Positions 12,246 through 25,289 are shown, counted from the first letter of the stretch. The stretch: DNA of 64,000 nucleotides from Trametes villosa (GCA_002964805.2 PUDQ02000003.1:3782001-3846000); one strand, 5' to 3'. Numbers and translations are program-made. The notes: generated from the letters alone by a model not told the origin.

Positions 12246-14323
12246 CTAGACCTTGACGCCCGGATCCGAGCTCTTCTCGTCGTAGTCCTCCTGACGGACG
12301 TCGGCGACGCGCGCGGTCGCCTGGTGGAGGTGGTTGAGCTCGTCGCCGTCGAAGAGCGCCGCGGTCTCCTCGAGCGTCCGGTTTTGTGTTTCGACGACGA
12401 AGATGTACAGGAACACGAGCTCGAACGCGATGAACGCGCAGTACACGATCTGCAGGGCGTGTCAGACTGCTGGATCGCCAGAACGAGCGGAAGACAGGGT
12501 GACGTACGTAGTACTTCCAGGCGATCGCCTTGAGCGCGATCGGGTTCACGTACTGGTTGAAGATGAGCGCGATCGAGATCGTCAGGTTGAACACGTTGAA
12601 GCCCTTCGCGCGCAGGGAGTACGGCAGGATCTCGAGCGTGTACGACACGATGAGCGGCGTGAACGCAAGGCTGCAGATAAATCCATTAGCGCAGCTCAGA
12701 CTACTCAAAAGTGGGGGCACTCACTCGTAGAACGCGTAGAAGATGAAGATGAACGCGATGACGGCGTGAGCGGCAGATTGCGAGCCGTGAAGCGCGTACT
12801 GCGCAGAGCAGACCGTCTGGAGCGTGAAGAACACGAGCATGCCCGCGGCCGAGGTGAGGAAGAGGAAGCGGCGGCCCCAGCGGTCGACCTGGAAGGACGC
12901 GAACACGGCCCAGAACAGGTTCCAGATCGCGAGGATGCCGGTGATGAGGAGCTGGATCGAGGTGTCGGTGATGCCAATGGTGTCGAACACCTTGTTGAGG
13001 TAGTACGAGACGAGACCGTTGCCGGACCACTGCGAGAACCAGGCGATGGCGATGATAATGACCATGCGCTTCCGGTTGCCCTTCGTCGCGAAGAGGGCCT
13101 TCCAGCCGACGTTCTTCGAGTCTAAGCGAGACGTGACGTCAGATACCGCAGGGTGGAGACAAATTGTCGCGTTACTCACTCTCCTGGTCCAGGCGGATGG
13201 CGGCCTTGATTTCCTCAAACTCGTACTGGACGAGGGGATCTTGCTCGTCACCGTCCGCATGGTAGTACGCGAGTGTACGCAGGGCTTGGCTCTCCTTGCC
13301 CTTGCTGACGAGGAAACGGGGCGACTCGGGCACGAGCCAGATCAGGAAGAACTGGAAGATGGAGGGAGTAGCCTGCAGGAGCGAGGGGATACGCCATGAC
13401 CATTCACTCGGGATGTGCTGAGTTCCGAACGCAGTCCATGATGCGCTGAGAAAATTGTTAAGCTCGGCACCAATTAAGCCTTGGAGCGGAGAGGCTCACA
13501 TGATGTTGCCGGAGTACCAGAGGGTGTTGTAGAGCGAGGTGAGCTGGGGACGGTAGGTAGGGTACGAGACCTCCGTGACCAGCATGGGCGCGGCGTTGGC
13601 TATTCATAGCATGACGGCGTGAGAGGCGCAGGAACGTCATGGGCGGCTGGGACACTTACAGGCAATACTCAGACCAAAGCCGAGGAGGAACCTGCCATGC
13701 TCATCAGAATGGGCCGCTTCCCAGACGCGACCCGCACTCACCGAGCACCAATGAACTGATTGATGTTCATGCATGCCGTCTGGAGGGCGGCACCTGCCAG
13801 CATGCAGACGGCGCCAATCCAGATGGTGGGGCGACGGCCAATGCCATCGGAGAGGTAGGGAGCGAAGGGGTACCCGGCCAGAGAACCGATGTTCTGCATA
13901 CTGGGGTCAGCGAGCAGCTCTCGTGAGGGGACACGGTGTAAAAATGGACTCACCTGGATGGCGTTGAGCAGGCCGAGGGTGCCACCTTGCGGGTTGTTGA
14001 AGAAGTCCTTCCACTGCTGCATAGACTGGAGACTGTTCATCAAGCTACCATCGTAGCCGTTGGTCGAGGAGGTGATGAGCCTGGGAAGCAGAGGTCGATA
14101 AATCTCCGAGACCACGATGCGCATCTGCCGGGGTTACTCACAGGAGAACCAGCCAGCCGTGGAGGGCAATGAGCCTTGGAGAAACGTCGCAGTTTGAGCG
14201 TCGGGGTCAATGTCGAGCACGAAGGACGGCGCACCTCCGGTTGTTGTACCACTTCCTGTTGGGATCCACAACATGCATGAACTCCGCCACATTGTTGGCG
14301 GTAGCTGCGGGACCGACGGCCAT
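12246..14323 (-). CDS. MFS sugar transporter, lactose-permease-like
   Basis: Plasma-membrane sugar:proton symporter of the fungal hexose/lactose permease group. Ten exons all join in phase: 14323-14235, 14174-14142, 14080-13954, 13893-13742, 13691-13660, 13599-13500, 13445-13180, 13121-12725, 12670-12508 and 12449-12246, for 520 residues, the usual length. Signatures include LSDGIGRRP near residue 100 (first-half DRxGRR motif), PESPRFLV near 217 (sugar transporter signature before the central loop), VDRWGRR near 348 and the C-terminal cytosolic VETQNRTLEE. SSTNGYDGSLMN at the start of TM1-2 and NTLWYSGNI are typical of the lactose permease-like clade. The exact substrate is not decidable. Two GCGGGG motifs lie upstream. 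Confidence 0.93.
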
Positions 14324-16324
14324 GGTGAGCTGGCGAGATTGGCTTGGAGTCGTGAACAGGAACGAGCTGGGAGAAGCTGGAGGAGCGCAGAAACGAGCGT
14401 GGAGGCTTTATACGAGAACCGATCACAAAAGAGGGACGGGGTATGGCAGGTGACCGAGTGTGCAACGAATGTGGACGGTTTCTCCATAGATTCTCCAGTT
14501 TCCCCGCGCGTTTGATTGCCCCGCACTCGGGCCACGGTGCTCATTGGTCGGCCGTACTCTAGCGCAGCCCCCGACGGATCTCGCCAGGAACGGAGCCACG
14601 CCATCGAGAATCGGCGCGCCTGCGGGCGAGATGTTCCTCCCTGGTCCGCGCGTTCTACGCGACTCGGATAGGAGTCGCTTCGACTGTACGCGCCAAACAT
14701 ACGCACACCCGTCAGTATCTTCTCCGATGATAGAAATTTAGACATGCCGAAAGCAGGCCTTCGTATTCCGCGTGAGAAGTATGAACTGCAGCCGCGCATC
14801 GGTCGTTCGAGCTTGTGATTAGCCTAGATCCAGCCGCCGCCCAGGTCCGAAGTTCGGCAAGAGCTTGACAGGCGGCATTCGTATGGGATACTTGGACATA
14901 CCGGAGACGTACACAATGGGTTTCAACAAGAGCTGCGACATCGGGGAGACTCGGGCGCCGTTGTATGTGGTGGAACAGTGGAAAGAGCAAAAGTGCTTGT
15001 GACCGCGCATCCGTGCGGTCGGGCGTTTGCCATATTGATCGGATCGGTACACTTCTCAATTAGGTTAACAAGAATGATTCCGCGTCCGGTGGGAATGTTT
15101 TACACCCCACGGGGCGACAGGACGGCCTGGGGTAAGGAGAAAACGTTAAGGCCTGTTAAGGCACGCTCACATAGGCTCACATGCGTCGAGAATATTGGAG
15201 CCACAACAAGTCACAGCCTCCCACCGCCGTCCAACGAAGGCCACCACGGGGCACTGCGCGCCGGCGCCCGCCCTTCAGTCCAAAATAACGACCACATCAA
15301 ACGGGATCACACGTCGTAGCGCGGACCGTCGGGATGCGTTTTCTGGCCGGGCGGGGTCACCTGGGCCAGGCCACGATCGCCGTTCCTACATACTGACCCC
15401 CATTCCCACGGGAATAGATGCGATGCTCTCCGCCGTCCGCCGCACAACACCCGGCGGCGGCGCGGAAGCCGCACCAAGCCCCCGCTGGCCCGCCCGAGCG
15501 TTCATGCGCGGTGGTTGTCCTCAGCATGCCTCGTTTGATTGCAGTACTAGTCGCGCTGGAATAACAGTAGACCGATCGTACCACCGTTAGGCACTCCCCC
15601 GCCGCTGAACGCGGTCCCGCCGCCACCCCCACCAGGCTGCCGCAGAAATTCTGGAGAAACCCCGCGGCCAAGACCAGCGCACTGCGCCACCAACGCCCTT
15701 GTCGGGCCGCCAGTGGCAACGCAAAACGATCGCAGCTGGCTGCCAGTGAGGCCGGGAGCGCCCTTCGGAGTATTTACTCGCTTCGCCTCATCTGTCAAAT
15801 TCGCACGGAGAAACCATGCGTCGAGAACGTAAGCCCCTGTGAAAACACCACCGCAGCCAGGTGGCGGCGGTCGAATGCTAATAGGCCTGCGCATCGATCA
15901 GCTCTTCGTTTACTCTGAGGGAACCTAACAATCTTGACAGAACGTAGTACCTACTCTTTCTTTTACTACGAGAAGCGGTGGTCAAGTTGTCTCCTCAATA
16001 CTTTACACGCCATGCGGCATAGCTACTCGGAGAGCAAAGCTCTTGTGATACCTGGCGTGTCTGCGACGAGCTCTGGAAGACTGCAAGGCACAACTAGCTG
16101 TTCCAGAAACGGCACGGCACACAAATTAATATACAGAGGAAGATCCGCGCACCGATCCAATGAGTGCGCGTGGTATGGCTTGCATCTACAAATTCCAGTC
16201 CTAAAGCGAGGGGGCGAGCAGCGCAGCAAAGAGAGCGTGGTGTACAGGAACGGAGATACGGTAGCAAGGAGCGTACTGGAGCGCCGTGGAGGACAATTAG
16301 TTGTCGGCGAGACAGTGTCTTAGG
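14324..16324. other. intergenic 2 kb, no gene supported
   Basis: Holds the sugar transporter promoter at the left and the ATG11 3' UTR at the right. Open frames in between lack any recognisable domain or consistent exon joins. Confidence 0.4.
14502..14524 (-). promoter_or_regulatory. paired CreA/Mig1-like GCGGGG sites
   Basis: CCCCGC occurs at 14502-14507 and 14519-14524 on the plus strand, reading GCGGGG toward the sugar transporter gene about 180-200 bases upstream of its ATG. GCGGGG fits the known CreA consensus SYGGRG. Carbon catabolite control of this transporter is inference from position and consensus only. Confidence 0.35.
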
Positions 16325-19300
16325 TTAATCCGAGGTGGGCGTCGGCGACTCTGGGATCGGGCTGGAGCTTCCTGCTCCGCGCCCGATGGGAGACGTCGAT
16401 TTCGACGGAGACGAGCTCGAGCCAGCCTCCGGCGATGTACCTTCCGCTAGTTCGAGCTTCCTCCTGCGTCCGAAGCCGATGCCCCAGCTGCCGGCGAAAC
16501 TTGCTAGACGGCTCGTCGCGGTTGGCCCTGTACCAGCTCCGGCGCCTAGACCGAGTCCGGCGAGCGAGCTGGACGACGTCGTGGCAGGGGATGGCATCGC
16601 ACCGATAGAATTGCGCGAGGGAAGCACCGAATGCGATGACGTCCGCCTCCGCTGCGTCTGCGACAGCAGACTGGCCATCCCGCCCGTGGGAGAGTCCTCT
16701 GGGGACGGAACGTACGACCCAGCCATCGCACCTGGCATTCCAATTGTGTCCGAACCGGATCCAGAGCCCGACGAGGGCGTCGACGCCAGCGTCGACACTG
16801 CCTGCTCCGAAATAGCGGTCGTGGGCATGGCTTTCGGGGCCGCACCGGCCGTGGCGCCGAACGGTATCCTCGCGCTGGAGAAGCGTGACGACGTCGAGCC
16901 ACGGGACGCGCGGGACCCGGGGCGGAGCGGAGACGGTTGGACGGGCATATGGCTATTTTGGGGCTGGGACCCTGGGCTGCGACGCGTTGGGGACGCAGGA
17001 GGGGGTACCGGGAACGGCGTGGGAGGAACCTCCGCAGGAGGCTTTGCGTTCTCAGACGGTGTCGCAGGGCGAGGGGTGGGCTGGTCAGCCGCCTCCGCTG
17101 ACGGAGCTGCTGCTTGCTCAGCGGGCCCAGCTTGCGCTAGAAGGCGGGAGAGGGAGGACGGGCCCGCCGTGGGCGAGGAGTTCGAGCGCGTCCGTGGGAA
17201 CAGCCGGGATGTGGGCGGGCGGGTGACGCTGAAAGATTCCTCCACCTCCGGTTCCGGAGGACCTGCGGGGATGGGCGCCGGGACGTCGGCGGGTGGAGAA
17301 GATTGTGGTGACGTTTCCGAAGGGGGTTCGGCGGCTGGAATCTTCTTGGACGACTCCCGCCGCTTCGAGGGGTACGCCGGCTGCGTCCAGTCCTCCACCT
17401 CGAGCATGTAATACTTGACGCCATCACCCAGCCCGTACGGATTCGTGTTCGGGTCCTATAATCGCAAGAATCATATCAAAGTTCAGCCACACCCTCATAC
17501 GCCAGAGATGCCCGGCGAAAATATGCAGCGTTGACGTACCTTGAAGTCGACCACCCTCTCGGTCAGAGAAGTGATCCGAGCAACAATCCACTCGCGTGTC
17601 TTGAGTTGCTCCGCAAGGTGGCCTGTAGCCTGCAAAAAGTAGTGTGGGAAAGACACTGCACAAATGATAATCACCGCCAGGGAGAAATATCGGACGTCAG
17701 GGCTTAGCGGTAGTCGCCGATCAGCACAGTGCGTCCAGACTCACCGTTGAACGCGGCCCACGGCTTCGAGACGGAGTTGCGCGTCGGGAGGAAGAGGGCT
17801 AGGTCGCCCTTGGCGAAGTTCCTGAACGAGATCTTGCCCTTCGCCCGCTCGCGGTAGTCCTTGCACTGCTTCTGCCATTTGCGAATCGTCGAGCCCGCCT
17901 TGTTAATGGCCTCGAGGAAGTGGTCGTGGTCGAACGCGCGCAGGGCCTCGAGCGCTCCAACAGGGTCCGACGGGTCTATGGGCAGGGGCTCGCCAGACAG
18001 TGGGACGATCGCATGGCGCCCGTTACTGTGCACCGAATCCGCCAGGTTGCCCGCCCCCGCGTTCTTGCTGCCTGGATGGGCGATCATGGTCTGCACGGCG
18101 GTGAGTGCCTTCACATGCGCGTTGCGGAAAGCCAGCGCGACGTCAAGCAGCTGCGCGACGAGCCGCTCGCTCTCCTCGAGCCGGTGCTCATACTCGGACT
18201 GAGACGCCCGCCCGGCGCGGAGGTCCTCCCGGACGGTCCGCTCGTCGCGCCGCGCGTCTCGGAGCTCGTGCTCGACGCGCTGCAGCTCCTCCCTGAGGCC
18301 GACCGCGTCCGCGTTCGCCATCTCCGCTTGCGCGCGCGCGTCCTTGACCTGGCGCTCCGCGTTCTCCAGCGCCGCGCGCAGCTCGGAGAACTGGTGCTCG
18401 AGCACGGCACGGTCGCCGTCCGCCTCCGCGATGTGGTCGCGCAGGGCCCGGTCGTGCTCGGACGCCTGCGCGCGCAGTAGCCGGTCCTTCTCCTTGCCAG
18501 CCTCGACGAGCGCCTGCTTCACCACGTCGCTCTCGAAACGTGCAGCCTGGATCTGCGTCTCGAGATTCTCCCCGCGGGCCCGCGCTTCCTCGAGCCGCCG
18601 GAGGGTGTTCGTCTGCTCCTCGAGGAGAGTGGCGACTTTCTCCGCGTTGCGCGCCTCGAGCGACTTGACAGCTTCGAACTCCTCCTGGACCTGCGATAGC
18701 TGGCGACGGAGGTGCTCGGCGGCGCGTGCCTGCTCGGTGGCATCCGCCAGCGCACGCGCGAGCTCCTCGCCCTTGTTGCCCGCTTCGGCCGAGATTTCCG
18801 TGTTGCGCTCGTCGAGGATACGGCGCGCGCTGGCCTCGCTCTCGAGCTGAGCGCGAACAGAGTGCAGGTCGCGCTCCAGCTGGCCGCGGGCGGTCTCGGA
18901 CGTCTGCAGCGTGTCGCGCAGCTGCTCAATCTCCGACCCCATGGCGGCCCGGCTGCGCTCGTGCTCGGCGTCTGCATCCGCCTTCTGCTGCCGTAGTGCT
19001 TGTAACTGGGACGTCAGCTCTACGTACGCCTGATCGTCCTCCGTAGCTGTGATACCGATAGGAAGTCAGCCGCGTGCCGACAACCTACATTATCTGTATG
19101 TATGCGTACCTCTGCGTCGGTGACTTAGCAGCCTAGAAGACGAAAGGACTGACGAGAGGATCAGCGCAAGCGGCGATACAGCGGTGCTCAGCACGCACGG
19201 GATCGCTCAGCGATTCTGTCAAACCCTGACTCAAGGCTATCCATCTTCCCGATCAGCTTGTCCAGTTTCGAGCGGGCTTCCGAGACAGAGTCCAGCGCAG

Positions 19301-21406
19301 CTGCGTCCTGGGACTGCTGGGCGAAGTGCTCAAGATCGTCGAGAACGTGAAGGAAGTCTAGAGATACGCCGACAGATTAGCATGTGCAACCAATCGGTGG
19401 GCGGTGGAGATCTAGCACGGACCATCGATGTCCATGCGCTCTAGGGAGTACGGCGAGTCGGTGCTTCCTTGTGGAGAGAAGTCAATGCTAGGGACGGGAT
19501 CGTCGAGGGCCTTCACATCGAACGGGAGCTCTCCCTGCACTTCGTTCCGGTGGGCTTGTCGTCGTTTGCGTTCGTTCGACCTATGGAGACGGGAGTCAGC
19601 CCATGTATGGCGTAGGAAACGGAGTCTTACGATAGCTTCGCCATGACCTCCAGAATGCTCTGTGCTCTTTGGTAGAAGAATCGCGCTGTATTGCGCGCAC
19701 TTCAGTTTACGTTGTTTTTGGCCAACTCACTGCACGCACCGAACTCCTTCCGCCGGACGATCTCCACTACTGTGGCACCGTAAGCGTAGAGCATGTTGTG
19801 CAGCCGAGCTATATGTGAGAAGCTCGTCTTCGCCCTGAAGTTCGCTTGGAGTGTCGACAGCGCAGATGGCAGCGTGACCAGCTCAGTATTGAGTTCACTG
19901 ATGCGCTGGATCGTATACACGCATTGCTCGGTGTATGCGTTCTTCGCGTGTATCCGGGTTGTATGCTAAGCATGGTGACTTCAATAAACAGCTCTGTACA
20001 TACCTTGACATCTGCCATGTATTGGACCTCAGTCCGTAGATTGGCATCCGACTGGCGCAAGTCTACCCTGACATTAGGTTACTCATTCTAATTCTGATAA
20101 ACGAGACGTACCATGCAGGGCTTTCTCCGGTGACGACCCTGGACCTACCAACGACTATGAGCATCGTTGACATGCAGCGTTGACGGACTTACGCTCTGGA
20201 GAAGCATTTATGGCTGAGATCTTCTCCCAAGCCTCTTGCGCTCTCCGCGCACTGGCTTCGGCCTCTTCAATGGAGCTAAACCCGCTTGTTCACCCACCGT
20301 CCTGCGAGAACCAGAATTGCGCTCACCTACCTGTGGTTTGTGACTGCAAGCCTCACCTCGTCGCCTCCAAGACTGAGCCTGGATATGGCTTCTTGGACTT
20401 GTTCGAAGCGACTGCGCAAGTCTTCGTGCGTGTTCATGCAGCTGGTTGCAACCTGCTCCATCTTCACCTTGCTAACATAGTCGCCAAGAGTGCGTCCCCT
20501 GTCCCCCGCCTCCATGGCCTTACGCATAGACGCACTGAGGAACTCTTTGTGCACCTTGACCCGGCTCACGATCTCGAGGTCCGCGTTGATACCACCAAGA
20601 AGCTTGGCTTGGCGATCAAGCTCGCGTTGCGCTATGGTAGACAGGGCTTCGAACCCCTCGGAGGTGGCAAGGATGTGGAGATCGAGTGCGCCAGAGGATA
20701 TTCGGAGGGCATTCTGCTGGTAATGTAGAGTGCTGAGAGTATGGTTGACTTGGTCGAGATGGAAGGAGGCGGCTTGAAGATAGCTGCTCGCGAGCTGTGA
20801 TATTCGAAAGGGTGGTGTAGAGGCTATAGCATCTGTACCGACGTTATTCATGTGTACGAGCTCTGAATAGCCTTTCAGCGTACCTTCGACAGGAGGATGC
20901 AGCTCCGCCTCGTAATGGAGGTCATGCAACACTTGATCTATATCCATTCCGAGGTATGCCTTGTTGAACACATAGATTGTCTATGGCCGCGTCAGCGAGA
21001 GTTACATGCGGGGAAGGGATACAAGTTACCTGATCCTCTACTCCCGCCAAGTCGCGAATGTTATCGTTCCGCAGCGGCCTTCCATCCGAGAGATATGCCC
21101 AAATGGCGTCCTGAGGTATTCCGGTTTTCTCGGATATGAACTGGTCGAGATCGTTTAACCTGGAGGACAGTAGTTAGCAATCGGCTTGTAAGCCTGAGGT
21201 GCCCCGCTTCAGTCGCAGTAGAGATGTCCGCAGCCGTATGCGCAGGTTTTATCCAAGGTGACCCAGTTCAAAGCGGTATACGTTCGCAAAAGCTCCTTGA
21301 CGCGAGCGGCATATAGCTTGCGGAGGCGTACGTACCTCTCTAGGTCCCACAACGACACATCGAGCTGCACCACCGACCCATCTTCCGCTCTGCATAGTTG
21401 AATCAT
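16325..21406 (-). CDS. ATG11: Autophagy-related scaffold protein Atg11
   Basis: Cytosolic scaffold of selective autophagy that links cargo receptors to the Atg1 kinase. The ATG at 21406 starts an N-terminal ubiquitin-like part (MIQLCRAEDGSVVQLDVSLW, then GIPQDAIWAYLSDGRPLRNDNIRDLAGVEDQ and VFNKAYLG). Several small exons follow between 19.0 and 20.3 kb, then a long coiled-coil exon (17704-18942) rich in Glu/Arg heptads. The conserved C-terminal domain reads KISFRNFAKGDLALFLPTRN, then across an intron SFPHYFLQATGHL, TREWIVARITSLTERVVD and NPYGLGDGVKYYMLEVEDW. It ends in a long Ser/Pro-rich tail to TAA at 16325. These N- and C-terminal blocks are diagnostic. At least eight introns; the exact borders of the middle exons were not all phased. 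Confidence 0.92.
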
Positions 21407-21873
21407 CGTTCAGTTGACCCTCGCTGTTGGTTCATATTCCGAGTGTTGCGGCAGTCGAAAGCAAGGTAAAAGAGGTAAAGCGGATGAGATGGGTACTCGA
21501 GTATGCGCTCAGGCTGCGGCGTTGTGGCGAGAGCTGCAGTCGCGAAGCGCCCGTACGCGAGGCAGTCAGGTGATGCCAGAGTGGCTATCACGTGGCTTGA
21601 CGCGACCGCGCGCCACGCGCGAGGTTCCGTTTGCTTCTTGTCCTCTTACGGCGACCTCAACCCCTCCTCTCGCCTGCCGGCCTCAGGCCTATCTTCTGCT
21701 GGGAATATAGTCGTACTTCTGGCACATACGCGTATGCTGAGCTGAGCTCTGACGCCACAATCTGGACCTCAAATATCGCACCAGAAGACCTCCGACATAT
21801 CGTTCGAACGCCGAGCCAACGTTGTCGCCACGACGTCAAGCTGAAGCGCAAGGCGGAACAGCAGAGTGTACAT
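21407..21873. promoter_or_regulatory. divergent promoter ATG11/STN1
   Basis: 467 bases between the two start codons, head to head. It must contain both promoters. No specific element was identified. Confidence 0.55.
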
Positions 21874-24321
21874 ATGAGCAAGACTACAACAGTAACCACC
21901 AAGACGACCATTGCGCGGTCGACATCGTCCCTCCTGCTGTCGCCCTCGAAGCGCCGCCGTACAGATGAGGCGCCGCCACAGGAAGGACCCTCTACTGGGA
22001 ACGTGATCCGAGAAGGAGAACGGACAACTCCTGCGAATCGGGGCGAAGAATCACGTACACCTACCCCAGCTGAGATTCACAGGTGGACATTCACCAAGGC
22101 GGCTATTGCGCCATGCTTCGTCCGGGACGTGCTCGAAATGCGCGAAAGCGGCTCCAGAGGTGGGGATATAGTCACTCTGTACCAATCTAGCTTCTCAACT
22201 TTACTTCCTTTTCCAGATATGGAGTTCTTCTGGCTGGGCCGTATCCCATGCAGAACTGTCAGCCTCGTCGGCCTCGTAGTCGGGGTTCAAGTCTGGGAGA
22301 AGCGCACAGTGTATACGATCGACGACGGAACCGCAGTGGTCGAGTGTGCGCACGCTCATGCGCAGGTTGCCCCTCCGAGTCCTGTCAAGCCCAAGGTGCA
22401 GGCCAAGGCGCCAATTGAGCATAGGCCGAGAGCAGCCGGTCCATCCTTCGCCGACTATCTACCTCCGCCGCGGGCCACAACATCAGCGTCCGCTGTTGCG
22501 ACAAGGCGAATTGTCGCGGAACCTCCCCCGCCACCCAAGCCTGTTGCCCGTGTCGGCCAGTCCGTACGAATCGTTGGACGCGTGATCACCAGACACGACA
22601 CTCGTCTACTCCTCGTCGATGACATCTGTAAGATACCCAACTGCACTACTGGATACCGTATGCTTATCATATCTGGTGCCGTAGCTCGTTGTCTTTCGTT
22701 CAATGATGAACCTGCCCATTGGCTAAAGGTGTCCGAACTGCACCGCACAAGCTACCACCCAGAAGAGAAGTTGCCGCCGTTCGTTCCACCACTCCTCCCA
22801 GCCGCGTCAACATACGCGCCGCAGTTCCATCCTTCACATTGGCCGGGATCCCCTTCCAAGCGCGGGCACGATCACCAATCCCAGGAGCCTGGGACACCTG
22901 CATCTGTTCGCTCCTCTATCCCCTCCACCAACACTTCGCCTAGCACTGTAGCTTCCGGATCGTCACCTGTATCCTGCGTCGGTGACCAACCACGGGTAAG
23001 TACTCTGAACCTCTCCTGACCCAGATGTTCAACCTTTCGCTTGTAGTCTCCTCTGCGCCTACGGCACCCTGCACGACTGCATACCCGAGATCTCACAGTA
23101 CACACTCTGCGCATCTACATCAAACACTACATGGACAACGCGCCTCCGCCTTCTCGCCGTCGAAGGCACAGCGTCGGTCTCCGATCTGTCTCACCTTCAC
23201 CCTCCCCTCGATCCTCGCAAGCCCGTCAACAAGACTCCCTCGAGACCCCTACGAAGTCCGGTCGAGGACGCTCGGGGCATACCTCGGATCAAACTCCACG
23301 TCCTTCACGCATGCTTCCTTCTCTACGAGGCGGACAGTCGTCTTCATCCTTAGCCTTTGACGCCGAAACCGACACTGAAGACGAGGATGACCATACTCCA
23401 GAGGACGACGACCAAGTCTATGGCTACACGCTCTCCCACCTACGCCGTGTACCTGAGCTATCTCTTCTCGCCCGGCGGGTCGTGCACGCCGAAGCGCACC
23501 GCCGCGCGAAAGAGGAGCGCAAGAAGGAGAAAGCGAAGGCGAAGGCAGACGCAGAGCGCAGCCAGAGCCGCCTCAAGTCCGAGCCGAGCGCCGCTCCCAC
23601 CGCAGCATCCGCCCCTACCTCCACCTCTTCGTCGAGCGCCCCGAAAGAGGCAGACCTCACAGATCCCGCTGTGGCGGCAGCAGCGACGAAGCGTCTATTC
23701 CGCCAGGCGATCCGCACGCTCTTCCAGGACGGCAGCATCGTCCTCTGGGACGGGCCGATCCGCCCTCTGCCCGCCCCGGCGTTAGACCCACTCCTCCCTT
23801 CGTCCTTCTCCTCTGCTCTGTGGAAGGCGAACACCAGCTCCAGCACGTCCGCGTCTATGTCTACGTCCGCCTCGATGTCGACCTCGGCTTCGACCTCGAA
23901 GTCTTCGCGGAGCTTCCCGAAATACGACGAGTGGGACGAGGACGCGCCGCTCAGCGACCCAGAACTAAGCGAAGAAGCCTACGTCCCGCTCACGCCCGCC
24001 TACTTCACGCGCGTCCTCGAGCGCGCCATCGCGAGCATCCTCGCCGAGGCCTCCTCCCCCTCCACCGGTGACGCCACGCCCAAACCGAAACCCCGGCCCA
24101 AAGCGACATCCCTCATCGACCGCCTTCGCGCGCAGGAAGCGGCCTCGGGCTCGACGGCGGTAGCAGGACCGACGGCGAGCGAGCTGCTCGCGTGGCTGCG
24201 CGGCAGCGACGAGCGGTGGGCGCGCGTCGGGATTTGGTCCGTCGAGGAGGCGCTCGAGTGGGGGCGGCGCGAGGGGCGCGTGTGGTGTGTGGGCAAGGGG
24301 CGCTGGGAGGTGTGCGGGTAG
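21874..24321 (+). CDS. STN1: CST complex subunit Stn1 (telomere capping), OB-fold protein
   Basis: Part of the CST complex that binds telomeric single-stranded DNA and controls C-strand fill-in. Four exons join in phase: 21874-22159, 22217-22627, 22685-22995 and 23047-24321, about 760 residues. The N-terminal OB fold starts after residue 95 with FFWLGRIPCRTVSLVGLVVG and WEKRTVYTIDDGTAVVEC. It is interrupted by a Pro-rich insert and resumes at GQSVRIVGRVITRHDTRLLLVDD. RHPARLHTRDLTVHTLRIYIKHYMD at about 340-365 is a hallmark of fungal Stn1. The C-terminal part ends in a segment fit for winged-helix folds. Introns 1 and 2 are each 57 bases, in frame and stop-free, so they are easily missed. The protein is longer than usual because of low-complexity Ser/Glu stretches. 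Confidence 0.88.
23840..23906 (+). repeat. short in-frame Ser/Thr/Met codon repeat in STN1
   Basis: Imperfect repeats of a 12-base unit encode alternating SASMST-type residues. They lie inside the STN1 reading frame and lengthen a disordered linker. Confidence 0.5.
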
Positions 24322-24869
24322 CTAGCGGCGGCGGGGTGGGTGGCTCCCAGCTAGGGTTGGGGCTTGTGCGTTGTGGGCGCGTGGGTGTGCTATGTCCGAT
24401 CTGTCATCTGTGGGGAGGCACACGGGGAACGTTCTGCTTCATCTGATTCGTTCGTGTGTTACGACCGTGTTACGTTCTACGCTTGCTGAGCATCAAGGAT
24501 AGTGTTTGTGGTGATTGGCGTGGACGCTCGTGTAAGGTGGAGGGAAGGTAGGATCGCTGCCGCCGCATGCGCCATGATGTTTGTATGCGTTTATTCGCAA
24601 CTCTGTCTTCTCAGACACCGTCACTTTCAAGGACTGTCGTACACACGGCTGGAGGACAGATATTTGATTGACCTGAAAGCAAACACTGGCCGCTCTAGCA
24701 ATTCGCCACACCACGAGGTAAAGGAATGTGATATATTATGCAACCGTGCTCGTGTTGAGCAAATAACGGTGCACGTCAACGGGATCCATCCGGGATATAC
24801 ATGCGCACAGAAAGCGGGTACTAAACGAGAGTGTCGAGGACAAATGTGTCCGTCCTGAATGCTTGAAAA
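24322..24869. other. intergenic between STN1 and coiled-coil gene 1
   Basis: Convergent 3' region. Nothing coding recognised; expected to hold the STN1 3' UTR. Confidence 0.4.
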
Positions 24870-25289
24870 TAACGGCGAGTGAGCGAGTGAGATCATGTCG
24901 AGGCGGGGCGAGCGAGATAGCGTGTTTGTGATGGCGAGGGAGAGCATAGGCTGGGAGAGTGAAGAGGCGAGAGGCGAGAGCAGATGGAGGGAAGCAATAC
25001 AACAACAAAACCGGAAGCGAGCGATGGCTGTGGAGAACAGCGAGTGTGGGTATGTTGCTCTGACGAGCGAGTATAGCGAGGGCGGGAGAACGCGGCTTCG
25101 ACCGCGAGGCAGCTGAGGAGACGGCAAACAACGGCCGTGACAGACGCATGGGCAGTTCGTAGGACACACGAAGCTCCTACTCGCATGCTATGCGTGACGC
25201 TCGTCCGTCTGCTGAGGTGACCGTGAGCGAGGCGTTCACAGAGACGCGACGTGTGAAGACACGCACCTCAACAAGCTTACGAACTGGCC
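24870..25289 (-). repeat. 3' flank of coiled-coil gene 1, diverged copy of 32.2-32.6 kb
   Basis: Downstream of the stop at 25290, minus strand, runs of sequence recur in order downstream of the paralogue near 32.2-32.6 kb, including a segment on the minus strand that would read TRSSEQHTH in both. Similarity is patchy, lower than in the 5' part of the duplication. Confidence 0.5.

Noticed and set aside
16335..17411. long plus-strand open frame opposite the ATG11 tail
   Set aside because: It is the mirror of a Ser/Pro-rich GC-biased coding exon; the minus strand continues a conserved ATG11 block in frame.
17704..18942. separate coiled-coil gene with its own start and stop
   Set aside because: The frame end is only an intron read-through; splicing at the GTGAGT donor joins it to SFPHYFLQATGHL, an ATG11 hallmark.
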